In this document: one piece after another, positions 20,516 through 31,469 of the stretch
Position numbering within the stretch: position 1 is the first letter of the stretch
Layout of the letters: each line of letters begins with the position of its first letter
NCBI RefSeq assembly: GCF_000835495.1
Contig: NW_015622547.1
Coordinates: 2,790,001-2,854,000, forward strand
DNA: 64,000 bases
Source of the DNA: Cladophialophora immunda
Lineage: Eukaryota; Ascomycota; Eurotiomycetes; Chaetothyriales; Herpotrichiellaceae
Direction of reading: 5' to 3'
Position numbers and translations under genes: made by a program
Notes under the pieces: model-generated
Told to the model about the DNA's origin: nothing
The model's database searches: none
Seen by the model: the letters and a program-made list of their open reading frames with translations, nothing else

Positions 20516-23405
20516 ATGGTGAATGAAGCCATGGTCAATGAACACTTACTCGATACTATGCGGCCCTCATCTAACCAGGGTTCCCAGCTTCAGAATAATG
20601 GAACTGTGAAAGAGACACAAGATGGCACAGATATCCGCTACACCGTTGCTGATAGCGATCCTGGACAATCGCACGCCGCACGTCCCGAGCTCAACATGAA
20701 GAAGCGCGAGGCGCAAACCCTCCATCCTGTCCCGAGAGCCTGCAGTTCCTGCCGAGAGCGGAAGATTAAATGTGACAGAAAGAGTCCATGCAAGCACTGT
20801 GCGATATCCTTTCAAGGTCAGCCAAAGACGAGACGAATATTGTTTCTCCTCCAAAATCCCTAACTTTGTTAGACTGTATCTATCCAGAACCGCGTCGCAG
20901 GAAGAGAAAATGCCTTCGTACTGCTGAGCACGTGGAGTCTCTCAAGACCAGGATTGAAGCTTTGGAGTCATGCATCAAAAACTTGGTTCGGCCAGCAGAC
21001 CCGACCCGCACGTCGCCCGCGTCAGAGGGTCAATTGGCCGGACATTCTAGCCCACATCACCCCTCTGAACATTCTCCAGAGTACTCGGACGAAGATATCT
21101 CCTGGGCGGCGCCCAAATTCATCCTCACGCGACACGCAACTGAGGAAGCCGAGGATGGATTTCAGGGATACTCTGGAGACCGAGCATTCATCCAACGGAT
21201 GCGAGAAAAGATCAAAAACTGGCCGGGCGACAATGTTCGTTCACGAATACGCCCCCCAATGAGGCCAGTTGCAAAACTATTTGATTGTGATTACTCTCTT
21301 GCGGCCTCCGCCTGCCTCCCCTCCAAAGAGAGGGCTCGTGCCTTGGTGGACGCTGCGGTGGAATCATATTCTCTTTTCCCCATCCTACATCGACCGACCT
21401 TCGACCGCTCCTTTGAGAACATGTACGCAATACCACCCAGTGACTATACGGCCGAACAGCTGCGCTTCCTGCCTCTTCTCTATGCACTTCTTGCTCTGGG
21501 GTGTATGTTCATTCAGTTAGACTCCATGGAGTCCTCTCGTGAGCAAGAGATCACCGAAGGGTAAGTTTGCCACGTTATCAAGTGCATATCTCTCAAGCTA
21601 ACTTCAGACAGGCTGCATTACTTTGCTGCCAGCCGTGCCTTTATCGACATTAGCGACTGTACAGATGAAAGATCCCTCCAAACAATGATTTTCCTCATCC
21701 TTTTCACTGTAGGCACCGCTCGTGCAGGAACCTGTTACTCATACGTGACTCATGCACTGACGCTTGCCCTCCGAATGGGTCTACATCGCTCCAAATCTAA
21801 ATATGACGATCTAATCGGCCGGGAAGTTGGAAAGCGGATTTTCTGGGTGTTGAGACTTCTGAGCAACTACTTCGCAACCGCGTGCGGCATGCCCAGGCTC
21901 TTGAGCGACGAGAATGTCGACCAAGATTTGCCGGTGGAAGTTAATGATGCCTACATCACGAAAACGGTCATTTCACCTCAACCTCCGGATGAAGTCTGTA
22001 CAATAGCGGGTCTGAATGCCATCATCGCCCTTCACAAGATCTTGGAACAGGTTGTAAGGGAGATATATCCGCCCAGAGGGATCAGCAAAACGCACGGAAC
22101 ACAGGCCGCAACATATCTGGTCAGCATTGAGAAAGTTAGAGATATTGAGAGAGCTCTCAAAAGGTGGATGGAGAGTCTGCCGTTTGGGTTCCGTCTGAAT
22201 TCCCACTCGGCACCCAGATCCTTGCTGCGGTAGGCATGTCCTCTTCTAGGTGTAAGAAGGCTAAGAACTCACTGACTTTACCTGATTCAGGACGCAATAT
22301 CTACTTCGCATGTCGCATGCTCACGTTCAGCTCTACCTCTACAGACCTTTCCTGCATTACCTCTCCAAAGCCTCGACTCAAACCATATCTTCGTCCAACA
22401 TCGCTTTTTCTCCGTATGCAGTGGCCTGCGTTCAAGCGTGTCACACTATATTGAGTTTTTGCGGAGAAATGTACAGAAGGGACCTTCTCCAAGGTGGAGG
22501 CTTTCCTATCTTGCACATGGTCTTCGGATCTGTCGTGACACTCATTTTCATCATTATCGATTCTGCCGACTGGGAAGGAAAGGAATCCGCTTTCAAGGAT
22601 ATATCAATCGGCCGAAAGGCGATCGCCTTCCTTGCGAAATGCAACAACGCTGCCGATAGAGCCCATACCATCCTAGAGGTCAGTGTGGATTCCTTTGTCA
22701 TTTTCCATTCGTGGGCTGATATCTCGGAAGACTATGATTTCTCTGCTCCCTGCAGAATTTGCAGAGACTCGAGAGCGCCTGCAGCGGCAAGGGCCGACAG
22801 TCAATGATTTGGCCGTCGGAGATTATGATGGAGCCAATGTGTCTCTTAGGGGCTTCAGTACGAATAGTCGAGGCTTAGCAGGGGTGCCCATCGATGAGAT
22901 GGGTGCCAACTTTCCCATTCCAACACAGTTTGGTCGTCCAATGGCGTCAACCGGGCATTCGCTCGCATCCGACGAACAGATGAAAGGCAACACACCAGAA
23001 CGTCAACCATTTACGATATCACCGCCAGGTGCCCCATATACACCCATGTCAAGCGGGAGGGCTGAAGATGGGACATTTTCAACATCGTTCCATCCGGAGG
23101 CCATGCAGGAAAACTTGCAGAGTCACTTGCCCCCACAACCCACCATGCCGTTTACTTTGCAAAGCGGGAGCGTTGATACGAGGATCAATCCCCCTCTTTA
23201 TGGAGACCCCACCACTGAATTCCTTGAAGCACAGCATTTTAACTTCTCTACCAATTATCTTGGAGACGTGTGGAGCAGTATGAATCAGTTTCCGGAACCT
23301 ATTGCTTCGGATCAGGATGTCAATGGACTTCAGATGATGGATGTGCCCAACTTAATGAACTTCCAGCAGGGTGGGGATTTATTCAACTTCGACTATCTAC
23401 CTTGA
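20516..23405 (+). CDS. Zn(II)2Cys6 transcription factor with fungal-specific domain
   Basis: Five exons: 20516-20816, 20873-21560, 21612-22229, 22291-22678 and 22767-23405, giving 877 residues. The zinc cluster is complete only after splicing: Cys76, 79, 86, 92, 95 and 102 with spacing C-x2-C-x6-C-x5-C-x2-C-x6-C; intron 1 falls between the fifth and sixth Cys. A basic linker (PEPRRRKRK) and a short coiled coil (HVESLKTRIEALESCI) follow. The middle homology domain includes SYSLFPILHRPTFDRSF and ALTLALRMGLHRSK (fungal-specific TF domain). The C terminus is acidic and Asn/Met/Phe-rich, a plausible activation region. The last acceptor is the least certain: nearer AGs at 22755 and 22764 break the frame, and only the one ending at 22766 keeps it. 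Target genes are probably neighbours, by inference only. Confidence 0.9.
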
Positions 23406-24715
23406 TGATTGAGATGATTTGGAGCCTCCCAAAGCTAGGTTTTTGCGCTCCAATTCAGCCGCTGTTATGGATAAATACCGCATAATGTGAATGTCTGAAT
23501 CTTGGGTCACAATTCGCCTACACCGTTAACCCCAATTATCGATATCAGCAAGATGTTGCCATGTATTCGGTAGAGGATAAGCGATTGCGACTTCGGCTCA
23601 CGTTCCGGCACTGGCTTCTATAATACTATTTCCTCCTTCTACCTATACTGGTATTTCTTGCCTTTGTTTTTGCTCAAATCGTCCAAACGCGAGACTGTGG
23701 AGGTGTCGCTTTCCCCTTATCGACTTATCAGACGACGGGACCAGCGTTCAGGGTCGGTCAAAGACATCGCTGGACAGACAATGTAGGGAGATCCTTCCGG
23801 ATTTATGGCTCTCTGATTCGTCGACAGACGAACACGCTTGTTTATTTCTGGGATAGTTGCTCTATCCATCACAGCTTTATCCAACGACCATCAAACTTGC
23901 CGTCGTTCCTCTTGCAGCGGCGAATCGCCGGGCCAGGTGACCCCAGCGCGAAACAATGAGAGGCGGCAGTTATCATCTGCGTGTCTCTGCTATGCCTCCG
24001 CATGTGGGGCAGATTCGTTGGTATTGCACGCAGTGCGCAGCAGAAAGTTGCAAACATTGGAGGTAAGAAGATCCTTTGACCAGCAATGGAGGACATGGAG
24101 AACTGGCCAGCCAAGTTCGCGATAGAAGCCAAACTCCCATCTCTAGACGGACGGCAGGCGAGAGTCTTTTTCAAAAGCCTGGGAGCTTTAGTGATCCTCG
24201 CTACTCCCACTTACCCAGTCATATTTTGTCACCCACTAAGCTCTGAATATGTCGTCGAAGAGAAATCCCACATTCTGGGGCATCTCGAAACCAGCACATG
24301 AGTGGTCCAGTCAGATCAAGAACGAGGTCGGATGTTTATCCTCCCCACATGCGGAGGAGACTTGTGTCGATGCAAGGGCGAATCCGAGCGGTACTGCGTG
24401 CTACAAGTCCAATTGCTTCTTTCGTCCAGGCTTCGAGCTTGATAGCGGCTGAGATAACGAAGGAAATGATCGAAGCTGCCTCGCTAAGCTCCACATGTGG
24501 ACGTCCAACCTCGGAAGGGGAAGAAACCAAGCCCGTTCGATCTCTGACCCAGGAACGCATCTCTCACGTCAAGTTTGTGGAGGGATCCCCAGGTTTGGCT
24601 GGAGTGTTGTGGAGGGAACAAGAGTACATATAATCCTGGGAGCCCCTGCGCGCGAATGAGAGCTGACTCAAGGGAGGGAAAAACAACCTTTCATCTGTTA
24701 TCGAACAGTATCAAC
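23406..24715. promoter_or_regulatory. Intergenic, promoter of the sugar-type transporter
   Basis: About 1.3 kb with no recognisable gene. A TATA-like ACATATAATC occurs near 24626, about 90 bases before the start codon at 24716. CGGAGG at about 24351 and similar triplets could bind a Zn2Cys6 factor, but such short motifs occur by chance. Confidence 0.45.
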
Positions 24716-26588
24716 ATGTCGGAGGTTCCACACACCAGCCAAGTCACGCTGCCAGTGACGTCCCTTTGGGCCAATCGCAAATGCTTGATCATTGCTTGCA
24801 TTGTTGCGACTGCCAATACTCAGTATGGTTAGTGGACGCCCTCGGGCTCTGACTTTGATGAGCAACAGGCGACTGACATGGAGGAGCTGTAAAGGCTTCG
24901 ACAGCGCCGCAATTGGTGCTCTCCAGGCAATGCCCGGCTTTCTGAAAGTATTTGGCTTCCCGGATCCGACCAGCCCGGGTGGCTATGGGATTGACAGCAC
25001 TTTCCAACAATTGATCGGCTCGCTCTTGACGCTCGGTGCCTTTCTCTCGTCCATCCTCGCTGGAGCTTTCGGTGCCTTCTACGGTCGCAAAACCGCGCTT
25101 TGGTTGGCCTGCATCATGAACTGCGTTGGATTGGCCATTCAAATTGGCACCACAAATAAGGGGGTGATATATCTTGGTCGAATTGTCCTTGGATTTTCAA
25201 ATGGGTTCCTCGTCACCTTCTCGAACATCTATACAGCCGAAATCGCACCGGCTCATCTCAGAGGAGTGATGGTTGCTCTCTTTGCCTATTGGGTCAATAT
25301 TGGTGCCATCCTGGGCACCATTGTCGACAACTATACCAAGGATCGTCTGGACAAAGGCTCTTATCAGATCCCGATCGGGAGTCTTTATATCGTGCCGGTC
25401 CTTCTGGGCATCGGGCTTTTCTTTGTTCCTGAGACCCCTCGGTGGCTGTTGCACCATAACAAAGAGAGCCAGGCTCGAAAGTCCCTGCAGACGTTACGCG
25501 CAGACTCGCTGGCCCCCGAGTATTTTGAACTCGAATGGGCAGAAATCATTCGCGGTGTCGAGGAAGAAAGAAGGACTGCAAAGTCTGTGGGGCTTTTGGA
25601 TATGTTTCGCGGTGAGTGATGCTGCCTGGTGCGGATATGACTTTTGCGGCTGATTTTGACCAAGGTGCCGACTTGCGAAGGACGCTTTTGTGCTGGGGTA
25701 CTATCTTGACCCAAGCAGGTAGCGGCTCTTGGTTCCCGATTGCGTACCAAACGTACTTCTTCCAGATTGCCGGGATCAAACAAGCTTTCCAGTACTCGAT
25801 CATGATCACCTGCATCGGGTTCGTCGGGGTCAACTGCGGCATGTACGCCATGCGCCATCTGGTTGGCCGAAGGTTCATCTGTATCTTTGGGTCGATCGTG
25901 ACGAGTCTCTGCTTCCTTGGAATGGCCATTGCGCAGAGTGTCTCACCTTTTACCATTGAGACTGGCAAGGTCACAGTGGCGATGGTCGCCATTTGGGGTT
26001 TCTTCTACAACGGTTCGCACCCACGCATTTCCCATGTGGAGTGGTCCTGCTGACTTGGCCAGGCTGTGTCGGCGCCGCGACGTATCCTGTGGCCACAGAG
26101 CTGGTGAGCTCCCGCCTCCGTGCGTGGACTGTCGGGTCGGCAACCTCGATCCAATATGTTTTCGCATGGCTCACCAGTTTCTGCACGCCCTATTTCATCA
26201 ACCCCACCGATCTGAATTGGGTGAGTAAAGACAGAATCAAAAAAGATTCGAGTCTGTTTACTGATATTTTCCAGGGCCCCCGGTATGGTTACATCTGGTT
26301 TGGGAGTAACATTGTTTGCGCAATCTTCTACTTCCTTTGCATCCCAGAGGTAAGAACATAACCCAAGTTACAAATCCGGCCTTGGCTGATCGAGAGCAGT
26401 TGAAAGGGAGATCACTGGAGGAGATTGACGAGCTCTTCGAGAAGCGAGTCGGCGTCTTCAAGTTCAAGACGTATCAGACCGAGATCCAAGAAAAGGCGTT
26501 GCACGACGTCCAAGTCAACACTGGAGCTTTCTTGGACAAGAAGCCAGCGGTCACCCATGTCGAAGAATCGGCAGAAAAGGTGGAATGA
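24716..26588 (+). CDS. MFS sugar-type transporter
   Basis: Six exons: 24716-24827, 24895-25611, 25665-26012, 26063-26220, 26275-26349 and 26400-26588, giving 532 residues. Family marks of the sugar porter group are present: YGFDSAAIGALQAMPGF after helix 1, GRKTALW in loop 2-3, YTAEIAPAHLRG in loop 4-5, PETPRWLL in loop 6-7 and an E-L/R-rich C-terminal tail (SLEEIDELFEKR). The sequence resembles fungal maltose, lactose or hexose permease-like proteins; the exact substrate is not readable. It should sit in the plasma membrane as a proton symporter. It is the second MFS gene in the accessory region and follows the Zn2Cys6 regulator on the same strand. Confidence 0.92.
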
Positions 26589-27111
26589 GCGCAGTACACC
26601 TAATGGCGGAGCCGGGTCTTTTGGACGCCCCAACTACCCCGGAATCGTCGATTGAGACACCACCTGGGGATGCTGACCGGTTGTTCCCCGGTCAAGTCTT
26701 CGGCCGAAGACTCGATACAAAGATCCAGAAGAATGATCCTGGACCTGGGAGGATCTGTGTATAGGACACGAGGCTCTCTAAAGCCGTTTAAATCCATACA
26801 GCACTGTCAGCCGTGCAAAGAATCGAAAATTTGTGGCCCTCTCTCAGATAAGACTCCCTTGCTGATGCGTCTTCTCCAATCGCAAAGAAATGCCTTGTTG
26901 ATCCTTAGCTCGCTTCTTGCCCGGTTTTCAACGAGAAACTTTCGAGAAGCTACAACGGCGGTAGCCGCGCTCGCGGTGAGAAACGGTGTCGCTCTTTCGC
27001 CGGCAAGCCGGTGTCGATCAAGACCTTCATTCTCGATCCTCACATCCACGTCTCTGCAGCGAACCTTACTATCCCTACCCCAGACCGCTTGCCCTTCCCC
27101 CCCCATCTCTT
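26589..27111. other. Intergenic between convergent genes
   Basis: About 520 bases between the 3' ends of the transporter and of the minus-strand GFA-type gene. Open frames here have no family resemblance. Confidence 0.45.
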
Positions 27112-27602
27112 TCAGCATCCCTCTGCCTGCTCAGTCTCGTCGATCTTCGGAACCCACTTTGTCCTCAGGCTGGCGTAGTATTCGACGCTCGGCGCAAGCT
27201 GGTCCCTCACGTGCGGGTCGTCCAGCGTGCCCAGCTGCAGGCTCAGCATGCCGGCGTACTTGTCCGCGGCCCCGGTCCTCCACACGGTGGTGCTGCAGAC
27301 GCCGCAGAAGTGCAGGGTCTGGATGGAGCCGTCCGAGGTCTGCGGGTACGAATATGTCTGGTGCGTCGTCGGGTCCGACGCCGACAGCAGCTTGAACTGC
27401 TTGTCGAGCAGGAAGATGCCCGTGCTGAACATGGTCGAGGTGGACTTGTGGCATTGTCCGCAGTGGCAGGTGAGCTGTTGCTTGGTAAGCCCTCTCTCTT
27501 ATAATAAGAATAATAATGGCGGGGTACAAGTCTTACGATCTTCAACGGCTCCCCTTCGTATTCGTACCTGATCTTGCCGCAGAGGCAGCCGCCGGAGGGC
27601 AT
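27112..27602 (-). CDS. GFA/CENP-V (Mss4-like) family protein
   Basis: Two exons on the minus strand, 27602-27537 and 27474-27112, with a 62-base intron (GTAAGA donor, CAACAG acceptor), giving 142 residues. The family fold binds zinc through paired cysteines, all present: GGCLCGKIRY at the N terminus, LTCHCGQCHKSTST right after the intron, and FCGVCSTTVW near residue 80. Bacterial relatives were named glutathione-dependent formaldehyde-activating enzymes; for most fungal members the activity is unknown, so the name is structural. Third codon positions are strongly G/C, unlike the transporter upstream. Confidence 0.9.
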
Positions 27603-28246
27603 ATTGAAACAAGAGGCTGAGTTGGTCTGTCAGTCTCGTGAGTGAAGATGGTCGATAGAAGGCAACCAGACCTTTGAATATAGGGATGAGTATGCTTTAA
27701 TATGCTCAAGGAGTCGGCACGACAGGGTTGAGGTGCTTTGTAACTCCAATGGAAACCGCGCGTCTCTCGACACCAGCACTCCTTAGAATGCTTGCTCATT
27801 CCTGGTGGATATCCGGCCAGAATCCCTCCTGCAGCAAACCCTTGCTCCCTTGGCTTTCGCTACCAACAAGGCACCTCTTGGTAGCTTCGGTCTTCAACGT
27901 CAGGTCCGAGGAGCCTCGTCTGCGGAGAGATCCCCACTTTTCTTCCCAATGCGGCAGCAGCTGGCGCCTAGTGGAGCGAACAGCCCATGACTAAGCATGC
28001 ATCTTTACGTAAGCGAGCGACTGTATCTCCACTTCGCTGCTGCGCTCTTCGAATTCTCAGGAGATAACAGCACAGAGCCGAGCCAGAGATCGTCTTTGCA
28101 GGCTGGAATAATTTCCGATCGGAGATCCATTATTGATGACATTTTTGTTGGTTGTGAAAGATTGGCGCAGTCGATACTCTCTCTTCGAATGTGTAACGCA
28201 GCTGGTTGAGTGAAGTAGACCCCAACCAGGCGGGAAACATGCGGCG
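27603..28246. promoter_or_regulatory. Divergent promoter, GFA-type / regulator-like gene
   Basis: About 640 bases between divergent start codons. It holds both promoters. No repeat or gene-like frame recognised. Confidence 0.45.
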
Positions 28247-29926
28247 ATGAGCAGAGGTCGCGACAGGCCAGTGACCTTCGTCTTCGAGGCCCAAGGGAGG
28301 TCGTCTGGCCTCAACAAGTCGACCATCAACGCACACGTTGCTCGACAGGCACATCAACGGCGGCGGGAAAAGCAATCCGCTCTGCGGGCAGAGGGACGCA
28401 GCGACGACAACGACGAGAAGAGAACAGCACAGCAGCCGTCTCCGACAGGGACTTCTCCCCCCCGCACAGAAGACTATGACAGCGGTTACGAGAGCGGCAT
28501 CCCCTCCCCGGTGGTCCTGGCGGGGAATTCTGATCCATTCTCGTCCAAGGCCATCGTCGTCACGCCCGAAGTCAACCGCCTCCTGGTCTTCACGCGGGAT
28601 TTCATTCTCCCCGCAGTGCACGTCAACGAGTCCTCGGTCGCGGGCGGCCGATTGCACATAGACCGCTTTTGGAGGGACAGTGTCCGAGGGCTCGACGACG
28701 GCGGCGTGGCGGGCTACGCCTACCTCGCGCGCGCGGCGGCGATTCTCGCGAATCTGACGCCCCGGGATCGCTCGAGCATCATGGCCCTGCAGTACCTCGG
28801 CAAAGCGACGAGCAACCTGAGGAAATCCATCATGGACAGACCCGGCGCGCAGGCCGATGCGTGGGACGTGTATGCGCTCTTTTGCGCCGAGATAGCGGCG
28901 GGCAACCTGGAGGCTGCGGCCGTGCATGGGACGATGCTGAGGCGACTCCTCCAGCCCGTCGGGAGGACCGTGCACGCCGAGCGACGGCTCTTGATGGTGG
29001 TCTTGCAGCAGGACATCACACGGGCGTGCCTCTCCCTGACGCGGCCGTCGTTCGACCTGTACCGGTGGGCCGAGGAGAACCTCCCGGCCCGGATCACCGA
29101 CGACCTGAACAAGGACGGCAACGAGGACCACCCTTCGGCATTCCCCTTCTCGTCGGCAGACCTGTCTCCCTCGTTGTCCCCCGCCCTGCGCTCCGTCTTT
29201 CTCGGCGTGCGCGAGTGGCTCGACGCCCTGGGCATCGTCATGCTCAACCGCAACCTGTTGAACCTCGCACTGCTGATCAACGGGGCCATGAAGATCATGG
29301 TGCTCGAGGGCCACCTGCTCAACCACCATCTCGACCGCATGCACGAATGGGAACTCGCCAGGTCCTCCTCCGCCGCCGCCGCCGCCGCCGCCACGGCGCT
29401 GGCCGAGGCCTGCATGAGCCTGGCCGCGCTGTACTGGGTGCGCCGGGCCGCGCACGAGAGGATGGACGCGGGCTCGAAGCTCGAGGAAGCCGGCTCGTGG
29501 GCCTTTGACATGAGCCGCGCCGTCGCGACCGCGCTGCGCGACCTCGACGCCCGGATCCTCCAGCTGGAAACGTCGCCCTTCCGCCCCCCGGCCGAGACGC
29601 AGGTGCGGTCGGCCCAAGACAGGCTCTGGTGTTTGTACGTGGGGACCATGGCCGAGTGCAATGTCCGCGTGCAGAGGCAGGGGCCGCAGGGGCAGGGCCA
29701 GGTCTCCTCGCCGCCCGCGCCCGAGCACGGCGGCTGTGATTCCGAGGACTGTTGTTACCACGGGCCGCGCCTCGTCCAGCTCGCGACTGCCGAGATGCGT
29801 CTGTCCGCGTGGCCCGAGATCGAGCGCGTGCTGCAGCGCTACTTGTACATTGACATGATCAGCCTGAAGACGAAAAGATGGTTCGCGAATCAAACGTCAC
29901 GGCCGCCAGGCTTGTTGCTTTCTTGA
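28247..29926 (+). CDS. Regulator-like protein without zinc cluster, copy A
   Basis: Single exon of 559 codons from an ATG. The start, RPVTFVFEAQGRSS, is followed by a basic HVARQAHQRRREKQ helix that could be a nuclear signal. After a disordered stretch comes SDPFSSKAIVVTPEVNRLLV, then Leu/Ala-rich helices to the end. This layout matches a large fungal family related to the fungal-specific transcription factor domain (Fungal_trans_2-like) that lacks the Zn2Cys6 finger. The gene at 38180 is a paralogue: NSDPF and a VTP-x-VN core are shared at the same place. GC content is very high, and Ala runs (about residues 377-385) are encoded by GCC repeats. Function unknown; it may regulate without binding DNA itself. 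An antisense frame of 587 codons overlaps it and is judged spurious. Confidence 0.8.
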   Translation: MSRGRDRPVTFVFEAQGRSSGLNKSTINAHVARQAHQRRREKQSALRAEGRSDDNDEKRTAQQPSPTGTSPPRTEDYDSGYESGIPSPVVLAGNSDPFSSKAIVVTPEVNRLLVFTRDFILPAVHVNESSVAGGRLHIDRFWRDSVRGLDDGGVAGYAYLARAAAILANLTPRDRSSIMALQYLGKATSNLRKSIMDRPGAQADAWDVYALFCAEIAAGNLEAAAVHGTMLRRLLQPVGRTVHAERRLLMVVLQQDITRACLSLTRPSFDLYRWAEENLPARITDDLNKDGNEDHPSAFPFSSADLSPSLSPALRSVFLGVREWLDALGIVMLNRNLLNLALLINGAMKIMVLEGHLLNHHLDRMHEWELARSSSAAAAAAATALAEACMSLAALYWVRRAAHERMDAGSKLEEAGSWAFDMSRAVATALRDLDARILQLETSPFRPPAETQVRSAQDRLWCLYVGTMAECNVRVQRQGPQGQGQVSSPPAPEHGGCDSEDCCYHGPRLVQLATAEMRLSAWPEIERVLQRYLYIDMISLKTKRWFANQTSRPPGLLLS

Positions 29927-30576
29927 CTCTCTCTGTCTCTCTCTCTCTCTCACAGTTCCCGCCCATCTTCTTCTCGAGTTTCTCTTCTTCTTTCTTCTTG
30001 TCCTCCTCTCGTGTTTCCGCCACTACCTCCTCTCCCTTTGGTGGGTGCCATTTACTGTTAATTTGGACTGCCGCGTCCCAGTCACAGGCACACAGCCTCG
30101 CGCGTGACGGCGTCCGCCTTTGTCCTCCAGATGGGACTAGCCCCAGAACTGTGAGGTTCCCTAGTGAGCAATGAATAGGACGACGAGAGGGACCGGTCCT
30201 TGAACAATTTAGTGTCACGTACGGTTTGCCGTCCGTATGTCTCAAATCTAATAGTCGAGGATGTCAGCGATTGACTCTGCCGAGAGGGACTGTAGAGCAG
30301 CCTTGCATCCTGGTGAACGGGAAACCTTCGCCACTTCTCTCCTAACATGATCGTCTCTGCGACACCCCCAAAGCCACCTTGTTCATGACGTGAAGGGAAA
30401 AGTCGGCACGATAAAGCCTCTTGTATTACAAAGCAACCATGTATTCATACAAATGTCAAACCCTGACATGCCTTCTTCTCTTGTCAACAACACACGGGGA
30501 AAACAAAGGAAACGCCACATCTGCCGCATGGCCGAGAGAGGAATTGTCTAAGAAAAAGAAAACCGTCACGTCCTCA
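29927..30576. other. Intergenic between convergent genes, with CT repeat
   Basis: About 650 bases. Directly after the stop codon the plus strand has a CT-rich microsatellite (about 29930-29952) followed by further pyrimidine-rich sequence to about 30030. No gene seen. Confidence 0.5.
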
Positions 30577-31437
30577 TCAAGGACCACTCATCCAGACACC
30601 GATTCTCGCACTCCCGCCACAGAACTCTTGTTCATCGCCGACGCACAACATGGAACAATCACCCTCTGATGCCTGCGACCCTTTGCCCCCGTTGCTCACG
30701 ATGCCGAGTTGATTCGAGCAATAACATTCCCTGCTATACTCCACGCCTGCGTACTTGTACCCTCTGGTTTGGCAGGCCGAGATGCAGAATTCCTGCGTCA
30801 TGGAGGTGGCGTTGGAGGTGCTGTAGCCTTGCAGAGTGCGCTGGGAGGCGGAGGGATCTGTAAAGCATCCCTGGTGGGTATAGCCCGCTATGGTGGCCTT
30901 CGCGCCGGGAGGAGACAGCGAAGTATTGTTGTAGACACTCAGCCGACTGGGCCCACCGCACGTCTGCTGCGCATTGCCCGCGCACGGCATGTTACATCCC
31001 GTAGCGTTCACGGCCGTGGAGGGCGCGAGAGTGTACCCGCAGTAGCATTCCCTGGAGTACTCCAGGCCTGCGAGGGGCAGGTTCTGGGCCGAGCAGAACG
31101 AAATGCAGGAGGATATGGTCATTGCAGAGTTTGATGTGGAGGCGACGGAGAGGAGGCGTCCGTTGGGGAGCTCAGGGGCACAGCCGAGATAGACGGCCGG
31201 GAAGAACGGGTTCGATGGCACCGAGGACGTAGAGGTGCTTGTGGTAGATGTTCTCGTGCTGGAGCTTGATGAAGTGGAGAAGGTGGTCAAGCGGGTTGTT
31301 GTCAGAGTCGAAAGGCCAGTTTGGCTCGTGGCTGCAGAAGTTGAGCTTGAAGAGACTGTAGCACTACTAGTCGCCGAGGAAAGAGGCAGGAGGCTAGTAG
31401 TAAAGCCAGTACTGCTTGAAGATAGCCCGGACTTAGA

Positions 31438-31469
<32 letters not shown>

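Noticed and set aside
28130..29893. Minus-strand open frame of 587 codons
   Set aside because: It lies antisense to the regulator-like copy A. Its composition (Arg, Gly, Pro, His-rich) is what a GC-rich gene gives on the opposite strand, and copy A has a paralogue in the plus-strand reading.
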